This document shows, one piece after another, positions 22,970-31,970 of a stretch of 64,000 nucleotides of DNA (its first letter is position 1; each line of letters begins with the position of its first letter). Origin of the DNA: BRHc4a sp049323755 (lineage in GTDB: Bacteria > Bacillota > Desulfotomaculia > Desulfotomaculales > Desulfocucumaceae). The notes beneath the pieces were generated by a model. That model did not search any database and had not been told where the DNA came from. It saw nothing but the letters and a program-made list of their open reading frames with translations. The stretch spans positions 1 to 64,000 of the forward strand of contig JBMOPE010000016.1 in NCBI GenBank assembly GCA_049323755.1, read 5' to 3'. The position numbers were made by a program, and so were the translations under genes.

Positions 22970-24775
22970 CTAGCAACCCTCAAGAGGATTCCTAACTTTG
23001 TAAGGACGCATCATTTCATTGTCCTCGTGGTCGATCATATGGCAGTGCCATACATAACCCGGCTCTGCGGCAGGATTGAAAGGAAATAGATTAATTCCGG
23101 GAAATGAAAACAACACATTTTGGGGAGCGAATCGCACCCTGATTGTGGTTACCTGTCCCGGATAGGCCTGAATGGTATCTTTCCAGCCGTTCTCATGAGC
23201 CGGCGGGTTAATTGGCCCATCCAGCAGGTACGGTTCCAAAGGTAACACTCTGGTCGGATGGTCAAACGGAGGTTGACCATTAAGGGCTAACCAATCATTC
23301 GTATATTTGGCAGCCAGAAAGTCCTGGCGGCTGACCAGTCTGAATTGAATTAAGTGAAGATGAATTGGGTGGGCGCCTCCTGTTAGGTTCACAATTTGCC
23401 AGTCCTCGGTCGCCCCTACCAACGGCAATTCGGAGACAGGCGCATTCCATTTTTGTCCGTCCAGCAATAGTTCTAACGGCCGGGTGGGGCCTCCAACCAC
23501 ATAAAGAGTCAAGGTTCGTTCTTTACTGTTGCACACCAGGGGGAATAGAATATTCAAAGTTTTAGGCAATGGTGGGGGTACGACAGCTGGTTTGTTAAGC
23601 ACAGTAAACTGCATTATCTGTCCTGTGGTCTGGGGATCAGGAGGATTCCCGTTGGGGAACGGAGCATTGGCATTATTGGTCAGTATTAATTGAGTGCCAG
23701 GTGATAATTGGGAAAAATCCACAAGGATATCAGCCCGTTCGCCAGGAGAAATGAGTAACGAGACGAGCTGCACGGGTTGCGGCAGGTAGCCGCCATCTGT
23801 GCCGATTTGAATAAATGGCATTTGGTTCGAGAACATTAGATTATAGAAGCGGGTACTGGATCCGTTCAAAATCCGAAAACGGTATTGTCTCGGCTCGACA
23901 TCCAAATTAGGCCATACCCTGCCGTTAACCATAATGGTATTACCTAAAAAAGTCGGTCTCCAGTAAGGGTGAATATCCGGATTCACTCCATTATTGGGAA
24001 ACGCCAATGAACCATCGTCAAAGAAGGACCTGTCTTGTATGGCGAGGGGTATCTCATATTTGCCGAGCGGCAGCACGGAATGCTTTCCATCATCAAGGTA
24101 GTTATGGGGATCGCGTAATAAATAGAAACCGGCCAGCCCCATTATGACATTCAGGCGGGTAAGGCCCAACGCATGGTCATGATACCATAAAGTGGCCGGT
24201 TCTTGCTCATTAACGTAATGATAACGGGATTTTATAAAATCAGGTCCTGTGATAGTTTCCCCGGCAGTGAACCATGCTTCCGGGTAGCCATCAGAAGACG
24301 GTTCAGTCTCGCCGCCGTGCAGGTGGGTAACAATTGGCACAGGGCTTTGAGCTAAAGGAAATCCCGGTGGGAATTGCGGAAACGGAGGCATGGGCATCCC
24401 CATCTTATTGGGGTCAGCCCAGTGAATAGTTGGATCTACTGCAAACGGATATGGTCCGGTCAGGTCGTTAACCCATTGTACATTAATCGGAATGTGTCTT
24501 ATGGCCTCGAAAGTAGGACCGGGTGTGGACCTAAAATCCTGAATGATATTACCGGTTTCCGGGTCCCTGACCTTGCTGCCATAGCCCCAAACAGTTGTTT
24601 CAGGGAATCCGGCGGGTAGTATTTGCTGGGTGAATTGGCTGATTGTCACCCGGTAATCATGGCTTTTTACTTTACAGGTAATTGGATCTTTAACAACAGT
24701 TGGCTCATATACAGGTGGGATGACAAGTTCGTTTACAAACTTCGGAATGGTTTTTGGATCAAGTGGATTAGGCAT
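22970..24775 (-). CDS. CotA-like multicopper oxidase (laccase family)
   Basis: ATG 24775 follows AGAGGAGA; the earlier frame lacks a site. The 601-residue protein has all four copper-binding segments: THLHGGETE, WYHDHALG, HPIHLHLIQF and HCHMIDHEDNEMM. The last carries the T1 site with Met as axial ligand. There is no signal peptide, as in spore-coat CotA and related bilirubin-oxidase-like enzymes. Reduction of O2 to water is the family reaction, striking beside Wood-Ljungdahl genes; protection during spore formation or transient oxygen exposure is a reasonable guess. All ligands are intact. Confidence 0.9.
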   Translation of the reverse strand: MPNPLDPKTIPKFVNELVIPPVYEPTVVKDPITCKVKSHDYRVTISQFTQQILPAGFPETTVWGYGSKVRDPETGNIIQDFRSTPGPTFEAIRHIPINVQWVNDLTGPYPFAVDPTIHWADPNKMGMPMPPFPQFPPGFPLAQSPVPIVTHLHGGETEPSSDGYPEAWFTAGETITGPDFIKSRYHYVNEQEPATLWYHDHALGLTRLNVIMGLAGFYLLRDPHNYLDDGKHSVLPLGKYEIPLAIQDRSFFDDGSLAFPNNGVNPDIHPYWRPTFLGNTIMVNGRVWPNLDVEPRQYRFRILNGSSTRFYNLMFSNQMPFIQIGTDGGYLPQPVQLVSLLISPGERADILVDFSQLSPGTQLILTNNANAPFPNGNPPDPQTTGQIMQFTVLNKPAVVPPPLPKTLNILFPLVCNSKERTLTLYVVGGPTRPLELLLDGQKWNAPVSELPLVGATEDWQIVNLTGGAHPIHLHLIQFRLVSRQDFLAAKYTNDWLALNGQPPFDHPTRVLPLEPYLLDGPINPPAHENGWKDTIQAYPGQVTTIRVRFAPQNVLFSFPGINLFPFNPAAEPGYVWHCHMIDHEDNEMMRPYKVRNPLEGC

Positions 24776-25053
24776 TAGACATCTCCTCTCTTTGACTGTG
24801 GTTTGGACCAGACACAAACTAGAATGAGGTGGAAATCTGTTTTATGAGCATTGTACCTATGCTTAAGATGGATATGATGTAGAAGTTGGTGATTATATGG
24901 TTCAAGATATGAAATTTTACCAAAATGTGTGTTTATGTTGAGGACTGTACATTCTAGGCCTTGACAGGAAAAGCAAACTTTTATATTATTGAGAAAAATA
25001 ATGTTGTTATACAAATAATTATTATACAGATAAAAATATTTCAGGGGATTGAA
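24776..25053. other. Intergenic region between the laccase and MarR genes
   Basis: No supported gene. Near the MarR start, TTGTTATACAAATAATTATT (about 25003-25022) resembles TTGTTTGTATACACATAA (about 25500-25517) downstream of marR. Both contain the TTGTATACAAA-like core favoured by MarR proteins, so they may be operators. Confidence 0.3.
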
Positions 25054-25482
25054 ATGGAAAAGAATAATATTGGCGGGCCTTCAAAATACATATGTTTTAA
25101 ACTCAGCAAGGTAATGAGAAAGGTGCAGCGCTATTATGAAAACAACCTATCGTCCTTTGGCGTTACCCCGGTGCAATTCTATGTGTTAAGCGCTCTTTGG
25201 GAAAATGACGGGGTAAAATTTAAAGACCTGGCCAGGAGTTTAAATATGGACGGTTCCACCCTCACCGGCATACTGGACAGGATGGAGCGTTTGGAACTTG
25301 TTGAGAGAAGGGATGATCCGGAGGATCGCAGGTCCCTGCTAATCTTTTTAAAGGAAAAGGCCAAAGAGAAACGTACGGAAATGACCAGCCTTGCCGATAG
25401 CCTAAATGAGGGTATTAAAGAAAAATTCTCGGAAGAAGAGTTTAAGACTTTTATGAAGGTTCTTGATCAGCTTGGAAAATAA
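25054..25482 (+). CDS. MarR-family regulator
   Basis: ATG 25054 follows AGGGGA. The 142-residue winged-helix protein has the MarR signature DLARSLNMDGSTLTGILDRM followed by ERRDDPEDRRS in the wing. It is placed 130 bp before the Fe-S/molybdoenzyme operon on the same strand, with similar TTG-TATAC-like words before itself and before that operon. It is a likely local repressor; the ligand is unknown. Confidence 0.85.
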   Translation: MEKNNIGGPSKYICFKLSKVMRKVQRYYENNLSSFGVTPVQFYVLSALWENDGVKFKDLARSLNMDGSTLTGILDRMERLELVERRDDPEDRRSLLIFLKEKAKEKRTEMTSLADSLNEGIKEKFSEEEFKTFMKVLDQLGK

Positions 25483-25611
25483 GGTATTTTTTTATTATTA
25501 TTGTTTGTATACACATAAATGAAATAACAATAATTGATAAGCTTATAATGGGAGGTGTTGGTGAAGTTAGTCGGTTGCCTAATTAAAATATTGGTAAAGG
25601 AGAGTTTTTTA

Positions 25612-26721
25612 ATGGGACACTTAACTCATGATAAGGACGAGGTATACAGGCTGCTGGCTGAGCGCCTGAGCAAGAGTCCGGAAGGGGCGCCGATAAACGA
25701 GACCCTGATGGCTATTCTGCACAGTCTCTATACTGAAAGCGAGGCCCTGGTTGGCAGTAAATTCACTTTGCTTCCCATGACGTTGGAACAGATTGCCGGC
25801 ATTACCGGGATTAGTGCAGACCAATTGAAAACTATACTGGATGGTATGGCTGACAAGGGATTGATACTGGACATCCCCCGCAAAGACACCTTCTATTACA
25901 TGTTGGCCCCGATGGTGTTGGGATTTTTCGAATATACCTTCATGCGGGTGCGGGATAACGTAAACATGAAGGATTTGGCGGAGCTTTTTCAAACTTACTT
26001 TCATAAAAAAGAAGTCAGAGATGAATTTGCAGGATCAGACACCAAGATTATGCGGACCCTGGTATATGAAAGCCTTATACCTTTAGCGGTGGAAACTGAG
26101 GTTTTAACCTATGAAAGGGCAGGCGAAATTATCCGGCAGTCCGGTGGAGGCGCCATCTCCATATGCCCCTGCCGTCATAAAGCAACTCATCTGGGCAAGG
26201 CCTGCGAGGCGCCCCTTGAGGTTTGCACTTCCCTTGGCAGCGCCGCGGAGTGGGTAATACGCAGAGGTATGGGAAAACCGGCCACTGTGGACGATTTGCT
26301 GCGGGTGCTTGATGAAACAGAAAAGCTTGGATTGGTCCACAATTGTGATAATATAATGAATAAGCCTGCTTACATGTGCCACTGCTGCGGCTGCTGCTGC
26401 GTAATTCTGACCGGCATTAAAGAATTTGGAGCATATACCACGCACCCCAGCAACTTTATTCCCGCACTGGAAGCGGAAACGTGCATAGGCTGCGGCACCT
26501 GCGCCGACAGCTGCCCTATACGGGCCATCACCATGCAGGATGAAGGAAATGGAATGGAAGTCCCGGTTGTGAATAAAGAGATTTGTTTGGGCTGCGGTGT
26601 GTGTGCCTCCGCCTGTCCCAGTGCCGCGTTAACCATGAACCGGCGTCCGGTTTTGCATGTTCCTCCGAAGAATACAAAGGAAAAGCTTATAAGGATGGCC
26701 AGCGAGAAAGGCAGGATTTAA
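25612..26721 (+). CDS. Fe-S protein with winged-helix N-terminus and two [4Fe-4S] ferredoxin motifs
   Basis: ATG 25612 follows AAAGGAGAG. The 369-residue protein has an N-terminal part with a winged-helix look (LTLEQIAGITGISADQLKTI-type), a central CPCRHKATHLGKAC region, a CHCCGCCC cluster (residues about 257-264), and two C-terminal ferredoxin motifs, CIGCGTCADSCP and CLGCGVCASACP. Similar electron-transfer subunits accompany tungsten/molybdenum enzymes in anaerobes. It lies 12 bp before the molybdopterin oxidoreductase and is probably its redox partner. Confidence 0.8.
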   Translation: MGHLTHDKDEVYRLLAERLSKSPEGAPINETLMAILHSLYTESEALVGSKFTLLPMTLEQIAGITGISADQLKTILDGMADKGLILDIPRKDTFYYMLAPMVLGFFEYTFMRVRDNVNMKDLAELFQTYFHKKEVRDEFAGSDTKIMRTLVYESLIPLAVETEVLTYERAGEIIRQSGGGAISICPCRHKATHLGKACEAPLEVCTSLGSAAEWVIRRGMGKPATVDDLLRVLDETEKLGLVHNCDNIMNKPAYMCHCCGCCCVILTGIKEFGAYTTHPSNFIPALEAETCIGCGTCADSCPIRAITMQDEGNGMEVPVVNKEICLGCGVCASACPSAALTMNRRPVLHVPPKNTKEKLIRMASEKGRI

Positions 26722-26733
26722 GGGGGGGTAACA

Positions 26734-28971
26734 ATGGGCCAGTGGAAAAAAACCGGCTGTGTGCTCTGTGGGCAGAATTGCGGGCTGGAGGTGCTTGTTG
26801 AAAACAACCGCATGGTTAAGGTGAAGCCGGACAAAGACAATCCCCGCAGTGAGGGATATGCCTGCCGGAAGGGACTTAATATCCCTTATCACCAGCATCA
26901 TGACCAGCGCCTCACGCACCCGCTTAAAAAGGTGGGAGATGATTTTGTAAAAATTTCCTGGGACCAGGCAATTACAGAGATTGCGGAAAAGCTTCGTACT
27001 ATAGTGGGCGAACACGGTCCCCGGTCCCTGGCCTTCATGGGTATAGGCGGCCTGGGCTGCCAGTCCGAAGCGGCTTTCGGGCTTCGCCTATTGCGGGCGC
27101 TAGGCTCCCAGTATTATTACAATGCCATTGCAGGGGAACTTACCGGTTTGTTCTGGGGCTATGGGCGGGTAGTAGGAAGGCAATACAATTTTACAATTCC
27201 CGACCATGACCGGACAGATATGCTCTTAGCCATAGGCTGGAACGGCTGGATGAGCCATCAGATGCCCCAGGCCAGGAGGCATCTTGGTGAAATGTCCAAA
27301 AATCCTGATAAATTGTTGGTGGTTATTGACCCAAGGCGTTCGGAGACGGCGGAAAGGGCCGATATCCACCTGGCCATTCGCCCTGGCACCGATGCCCTGC
27401 TTACCCGCGCCATGATTGCCATTATCCTTCAGGAAGTCTGGCAGAACCAGGAATATATTGACCGTTATGTAAGCGGGTTTGACAGGGTGAAGCCCTGGTT
27501 TATGGAATTTGACGCCCGGGAGGCCTGCCGGGTGTGCGAGCTGGACTATGACCTGGTCAGGGAGGTGTCCCGCCTGTTTGCCACCCGCAATTCTTCTATG
27601 CACCAGGACCTCGGCGTGCTGATGAGCAGGCACAGCACGGTGACCACTTATTTGGAGATCATTCTGCTGGCCGTCTGCGGCCGGCTATTCGTGCCCGGGG
27701 GCAATGTTGTTCCCGGCTGTTTGGTGCCCTTCGGATCTCATACCGATGAGCGCGACCCCAAATACTGGCGGACCGTGGCCACCGGTTTTCCCGCACTGCT
27801 GGGCATGCATCCGCCCAACGTGATGCCGGAGGAAATTATGAGCGGCCACCCGGAGCGGCTTCGCGCGGTGCTTGTCTCCCAGAGCAACCCCGTACGCTCT
27901 TTTGCCGACACCACGGCCTATGAAGAAGCATTTTCCAGGCTGGATCTTTTGGTTACAATAGACATCGCCATGACCGAGACAGCCGCCATGTCAGACTACG
28001 TTTTGCCTGCCAGATCGTCCTACGAGTCCTGGGATACCACTTACTTTCAATTCAATTTTCCCGAGGTATACTGCCAGATGCGCCGGCCCATTGTGGAAGC
28101 GGAGGGTGAGCCCCTTGAGATAAGTGAGATCTGGACCCGTTTGGCGGACAAACTTGGAATCATTCCAGATATCCCGGAATTATTATATGAGTCAGCGGGC
28201 AAATCCCGGCTGGAATATGGTCAGGCTTTATACATGTACATGCAGTCCGACCCCAAGGCAATGGCAGCCATGCCCTTTGTGGTGGCCAAAACCCTGGGCA
28301 AAGAAATGGGATCGATAAATCTCGCCTGGATGTGGGCCTTGCTGCAGATTGCTCCCCGGGGCTTTAGGGAAAACGCAGCCCGGGCCGGCTTCAAGCCCGG
28401 CCTGACTATGGGCGATGAAATTTTTCAGGCCATCATCGACCACCCTGAGGGGCTGTGGATAGGAAAGGCTGACATGGACAACAACTTCTCCAATCTGCGG
28501 ACTGAGGATAAACGTCTCAATCTATATATCCCGGAGGTGGAAGAGTGGGTTTGCGGCATAACCCCGCAGTCTGAGGAAGAGCAATTGCTTTCTGACGGAA
28601 ATTACCCGTTCATCCTCATGGCCGGAAGGCACATGGACATGAATGCCAATACTATGATGCGCAACCCGGAGTGGAACAAGGGGCGAAGGGCCTGCACCCT
28701 GGCTATGAATCCCGGTGACGCTGAAAAGCTAAACCTGGCTGACGGACAAATGGTTAAGGTCTGCACCGAGGCCGGAACAGTGGAAATAGAACTGGAAATC
28801 ACCGGGGCCGCCCGCCTGGGACAGGTAATCATTCCCCATGGGTTTGGGCTGTCCTATAACGGGAAGGTATACGGTGTCGGAGTCAACCGATTAACCAAGA
28901 GCACCCACAGGGACCCCATTGCCGGAACTCCTCTGCACCGCTATGTCCGGTGCCGGGTGGAGCCGGCCTGA
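26734..28971 (+). CDS. Molybdopterin oxidoreductase (DMSO-reductase superfamily)
   Basis: The 745-residue enzyme has an N-terminal [4Fe-4S] motif (CVLCGQNC, with a fourth Cys in GYACRKG), the Mo/W-bis-MGD core (WDQAITEIAEKL, DPRRSETAERADIHLAIRPG) and the C-terminal dinucleotide-binding domain (MNPGDAEKLNLADGQMVKV). No twin-arginine signal, so it is cytoplasmic. Where relatives present Cys, SeCys or Ser to the metal, this one reads NAIAGELTGLFWGYG with none of them. It most resembles the acetylene-hydratase/formate-dehydrogenase-like group in layout, but the substrate cannot be named. Confidence 0.85.
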   Translation: MGQWKKTGCVLCGQNCGLEVLVENNRMVKVKPDKDNPRSEGYACRKGLNIPYHQHHDQRLTHPLKKVGDDFVKISWDQAITEIAEKLRTIVGEHGPRSLAFMGIGGLGCQSEAAFGLRLLRALGSQYYYNAIAGELTGLFWGYGRVVGRQYNFTIPDHDRTDMLLAIGWNGWMSHQMPQARRHLGEMSKNPDKLLVVIDPRRSETAERADIHLAIRPGTDALLTRAMIAIILQEVWQNQEYIDRYVSGFDRVKPWFMEFDAREACRVCELDYDLVREVSRLFATRNSSMHQDLGVLMSRHSTVTTYLEIILLAVCGRLFVPGGNVVPGCLVPFGSHTDERDPKYWRTVATGFPALLGMHPPNVMPEEIMSGHPERLRAVLVSQSNPVRSFADTTAYEEAFSRLDLLVTIDIAMTETAAMSDYVLPARSSYESWDTTYFQFNFPEVYCQMRRPIVEAEGEPLEISEIWTRLADKLGIIPDIPELLYESAGKSRLEYGQALYMYMQSDPKAMAAMPFVVAKTLGKEMGSINLAWMWALLQIAPRGFRENAARAGFKPGLTMGDEIFQAIIDHPEGLWIGKADMDNNFSNLRTEDKRLNLYIPEVEEWVCGITPQSEEEQLLSDGNYPFILMAGRHMDMNANTMMRNPEWNKGRRACTLAMNPGDAEKLNLADGQMVKVCTEAGTVEIELEITGAARLGQVIIPHGFGLSYNGKVYGVGVNRLTKSTHRDPIAGTPLHRYVRCRVEPA

Positions 28972-28997
28972 CAAAATGATATGGGAGGTTGGCCGCC

Positions 28998-30023
28998 ATG
29001 CAAAAAGTTCCTGTAGCCGACGCAGTAGGGATGACACTCTGTCATGATATAACCAGGATAGTCCCGGGGCGGGAAAAGTGCCGGGCCTTTAAGAGAGGTC
29101 ATGTTGTCAGGCAGGAGGATATCCCCCTCCTGCTTGACCTGGGGAAAAAACATATTTTTATCTGGGATAGCCAGGAAAATCTGGTCCATGAGGATGAAGC
29201 CGCCAAACGTTTATCGCAAAGCGCCGCCGGCCCCGGCCTGGCTATGACCGAGCCCAATCAGGGGCGTGTCAGCCTGATCGCTGAGTATGACGGGCTTTTT
29301 AAGGTGAATCCAACCCATTTAAACCGGATAAATTCGCTGGAAGGAATTATTTTTTCCACGCTTCATCACAGCCGGGCAGTGGCTAAAGGCACTGTGGTGG
29401 CGGCCACCAGAGTGATCCCTCTGGCCATTGATGAGGCTTTATTAGGGAAAGCGGAAGATATATGCCATGAGAGCCAGCCGCTGCTGTCTATGCAGCCTTT
29501 TCGTCCCCTGAAGGTGGGCATCATTACCACCGGCAGTGAAGTTTTCGAGGGCAGAATCAGGGACGGATTTGGGCCAATAATCAGCGAAAAAATATTGCCC
29601 TTTGGAGGCGCCCTGCTCCGGCAGGAAATCGTGCCGGATGATCAAGACGCCATTGCAGCGAATATACGCCGGATGGTAGATGATGGGGCGGGCCTGGTTC
29701 TGGTTACCGGTGGAATGTCGGTGGACCCGGACGATGTAACCTCGACCGGCATCAGGGATACCGGGGCAGAGGTGGTTTTTTACGGCATGCCGGTGCTGCC
29801 GGGCTCCATGTTTATGCTGGCCTATTATAATGATGTTCCGGTCTGCGGTCTGCCCGGCTGTGTGATCTTCAACAGGATAACGAGCCTTGATCTGCTGCTG
29901 CCTCTGTTATTTGCGGGGGAAAGGGTTAACCGCTCCCAAATCGCCGGCATGGGTCACGGGGGACTGTGTGTGGAATGCCCCCAGTGTCATTACCCGGAAT
30001 GTTCTTTTGGCAAAGCTTTTTAA
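28998..30023 (+). CDS. Molybdopterin-binding (MogA/MoeA-like) protein
   Basis: ATG 28998 follows GGGAGG by 9 bases. The 341-residue protein carries the molybdopterin-binding fold in its C-terminal half (KVGIITTGSEVFEGRIRDGF, VLVTGGMSVDPDDVTSTGI, VLPGSMFMLA, VCGLPGCVIF). The N-terminal half is not the usual MoeA domain pair. A terminal CPQCHYPEC motif could bind metal. It lies between the molybdoenzyme and moeA, so it probably helps insert or tailor the cofactor for that enzyme. Confidence 0.75.
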   Translation: MQKVPVADAVGMTLCHDITRIVPGREKCRAFKRGHVVRQEDIPLLLDLGKKHIFIWDSQENLVHEDEAAKRLSQSAAGPGLAMTEPNQGRVSLIAEYDGLFKVNPTHLNRINSLEGIIFSTLHHSRAVAKGTVVAATRVIPLAIDEALLGKAEDICHESQPLLSMQPFRPLKVGIITTGSEVFEGRIRDGFGPIISEKILPFGGALLRQEIVPDDQDAIAANIRRMVDDGAGLVLVTGGMSVDPDDVTSTGIRDTGAEVVFYGMPVLPGSMFMLAYYNDVPVCGLPGCVIFNRITSLDLLLPLLFAGERVNRSQIAGMGHGGLCVECPQCHYPECSFGKAF

Positions 30024-30041
30024 GAATGGGAGGTCAGCCCC

Positions 30042-31247
30042 GTGCTTTATGACATCGAAGTGGAACAGGCCCGCCGGGAAATGCTGAGGCATGCTTCTCC
30101 CCTGCCGCCTGAGAGGGTGCCTCTTTTAGAGTCACTGGATCGAATTGCCTGTGAGGACATCCTCTGTCCCGTAGACCGTCCCGGTTCGGCCCAGGCTGCC
30201 ATGGATGGCTTCGCAGTTCATTATGATGATCTGCCGGGCCAAAACTATGTCAAAATACAGAAGGATTTAGCAGGTAATGAATACATAATGTCCAAAGGCA
30301 GCAGCGTCCCGGTAGCCACCGGAGATTCCCTGCCCGAAGGGGCGGCCGCAGTAATACCTCATGAGCGGGTGAAGGTTGCCGGAGACTTTTTTCTTCCGCC
30401 CAGGCTGGAGCCGGGAAGCAACATCAGACAGCCCGGTGAGGATTTTACCAGCGGGGATGTGATTGTTTCCGCCGGCAGCCCGGTAACCCCGGGTGTTATC
30501 GCCGTGCTGGCTGCATATGGGATTAAAAGTTTAGCGGTCCACCGCAAAGCCAGGGTTGCCATTTTAAGCCTGAGTCCGGATGTGGCGCCATACTATGCTC
30601 TTCCCGCCAGGGGGCAGGCCCGTGATTGTAATGGGCCACTCCTGGCCGCACTGATTATGAGAGACCGGGGGCAGGTTACAGCACTGGAAACCTGTGGACA
30701 ACACGGGGTATACCACTTTACGCAGCAGTGCCAAAGTTTGCTCGCAGACAATGATTTGTTGATTACCATTGGAATGGCCTATTCCGGCGATTTAAGAGCT
30801 ATGGATCTGCTACAGAAGGCAGGGGCAAACCCCCTGTTCCGGGAAACGCGGATACAGCCGGGAGGCCATAATGGAGGGGCTATTTTAAAGGGTAAGCCGG
30901 TTATCTCACTTTCCGGTAACCCCGCCGCCTGCGCGGTGGGCTATGAGGTCCTGGCAGCGCCACTGATCCGGAAACTGCAAGGCGGGCCTGCCGATATAGT
31001 CACAGTTGACGCCGTTTGCATCAACGATTACCCGCTTAGCACCAACAGATCGCGGAGGTTTCTCCGCGGGCGGCTGGTTTACAGACATGATCGCTGGGAG
31101 GTTCTAGTGCTCCCCGGCCAAAAGCCAAGCATGCTTCGATCGCTGCTGGCCTGCAATGCACTAATAGACCTGCCCGCCGGACACGCCCCGGTAACAGCCG
31201 GAGCCAATTTGTCCGTAATGGCGCTCCATAACTTTTCCTTGACTTGA
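30042..31247 (+). CDS. moeA: Molybdopterin molybdenumtransferase MoeA-like
   Basis: GTG 30042 is chosen because GGGAGG lies upstream. The 401-residue protein has MoeA domain order: DRPGSAQAAMDGFAV, then VATGDSLPEGAAAVIPHERV, GSNIRQPGEDFTSGDVI, and the later PVISLSGNPAACAVGYEVLA. MoeA joins Mo or W to adenylylated molybdopterin. The TGDE motif of the central domain is replaced by LSLSPDV-like sequence (AILSLSPDVAPYY), so this paralogue may be specialised or partly inactive. Last gene of the locus. Confidence 0.8.
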   Translation: MLYDIEVEQARREMLRHASPLPPERVPLLESLDRIACEDILCPVDRPGSAQAAMDGFAVHYDDLPGQNYVKIQKDLAGNEYIMSKGSSVPVATGDSLPEGAAAVIPHERVKVAGDFFLPPRLEPGSNIRQPGEDFTSGDVIVSAGSPVTPGVIAVLAAYGIKSLAVHRKARVAILSLSPDVAPYYALPARGQARDCNGPLLAALIMRDRGQVTALETCGQHGVYHFTQQCQSLLADNDLLITIGMAYSGDLRAMDLLQKAGANPLFRETRIQPGGHNGGAILKGKPVISLSGNPAACAVGYEVLAAPLIRKLQGGPADIVTVDAVCINDYPLSTNRSRRFLRGRLVYRHDRWEVLVLPGQKPSMLRSLLACNALIDLPAGHAPVTAGANLSVMALHNFSLT

Positions 31248-31265
31248 AATAAATATTAAAATATA

Positions 31266-31289
31266 TTTATATTGAACATTCATTATAAA
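31266..31289. promoter_or_regulatory. TetR operator, copy 1
   Basis: A 24-bp sequence with core TTGAACATTCAT lies just before the TetR gene. Its exact reverse complement stands at 31943-31966, just after the same gene and before the enoyl-CoA hydratase. Two perfect copies bracketing a regulator strongly suggest its operators. Confidence 0.75.
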
Positions 31290-31324
31290 AAAGCCCTATT
31301 GTGCTTCTTAATAAGGAGATTAAA

Positions 31325-31924
31325 ATGCCCAAAATCGGTATGGAAGAAATACGTAAAGAACAAGTGATAAAAGCCACTGAAAGGTGCATAGTGGAAAAAG
31401 GTTTTTCCAATATGTCTGTTAAGGATATATCGGCCGAGGCAAGCGTCAGCACGGGTATCATATACCATTATTTTAAAAATAAAGAGGACCTTCTCCTCCA
31501 GGTTATCAAGGAATCTTTCCGTAAGTCCCACGAAAAGGTAATGGAAACCGTGGAGCCATTAAACGATTTTGAAGAAAAACTGTTAAAGCACATTGAAAAT
31601 ATAAACAGAGTGCCCATGGATAACCCTGATTTTTATACCGTGATACTTAATTACCTGGGCCAGGCAAAGAACAATCCTGAAATTAACGGGATTATTGCAA
31701 AGTTTTTCGGAAACCTCAGGTCGTATATAGCCCAATATATAAAGGAAGGTATAGAGCTGGGCCGCCTAAAGCCGGAAAAGGCAAAGCATCTGCCCGCGCT
31801 GACTATTGCGCTGGGAATGGGCATAGGCATGCAGTGGATAATTGATCCCGAGTCCTTTGATATAGTGGATATTGAAAAAAGTTATAAAGAAATGATTGAG
31901 TCCTATATTGCACTGGAGGAGTGA
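31325..31924 (+). CDS. TetR-family regulator of acyl-CoA module A
   Basis: ATG 31325 follows AAGGAG by 6 bases. The 199-residue protein has the TetR helix-turn-helix MSVKDISAEASVSTGIIYHY followed by FKNKEDLL. It is related along its length to the regulator at 41891-42484 (shared IRKEQ, ST-G-IYHYF-NKEDL, NYLGQ/NYFGQ, IDP). Exact inverted copies of a 24-bp operator flank it. It probably represses itself and the following hydratase/dehydrogenase operon, with an acyl-CoA as inducer. Confidence 0.85.
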   Translation: MPKIGMEEIRKEQVIKATERCIVEKGFSNMSVKDISAEASVSTGIIYHYFKNKEDLLLQVIKESFRKSHEKVMETVEPLNDFEEKLLKHIENINRVPMDNPDFYTVILNYLGQAKNNPEINGIIAKFFGNLRSYIAQYIKEGIELGRLKPEKAKHLPALTIALGMGIGMQWIIDPESFDIVDIEKSYKEMIESYIALEE

Positions 31925-31942
31925 TGTTATTTTATTGTCTTA

Positions 31943-31966
31943 TTTATAATGAATGTTCAATATAAA
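31943..31966. promoter_or_regulatory. TetR operator, copy 2
   Basis: A perfect 24/24 reverse complement of 31266-31289, with core ATGAATGTTCAA. It ends only 4 bases before the ATG at 31971, so transcription of the hydratase gene must start close to or inside it. Confidence 0.75.
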
Positions 31967-31970
31967 ATAA

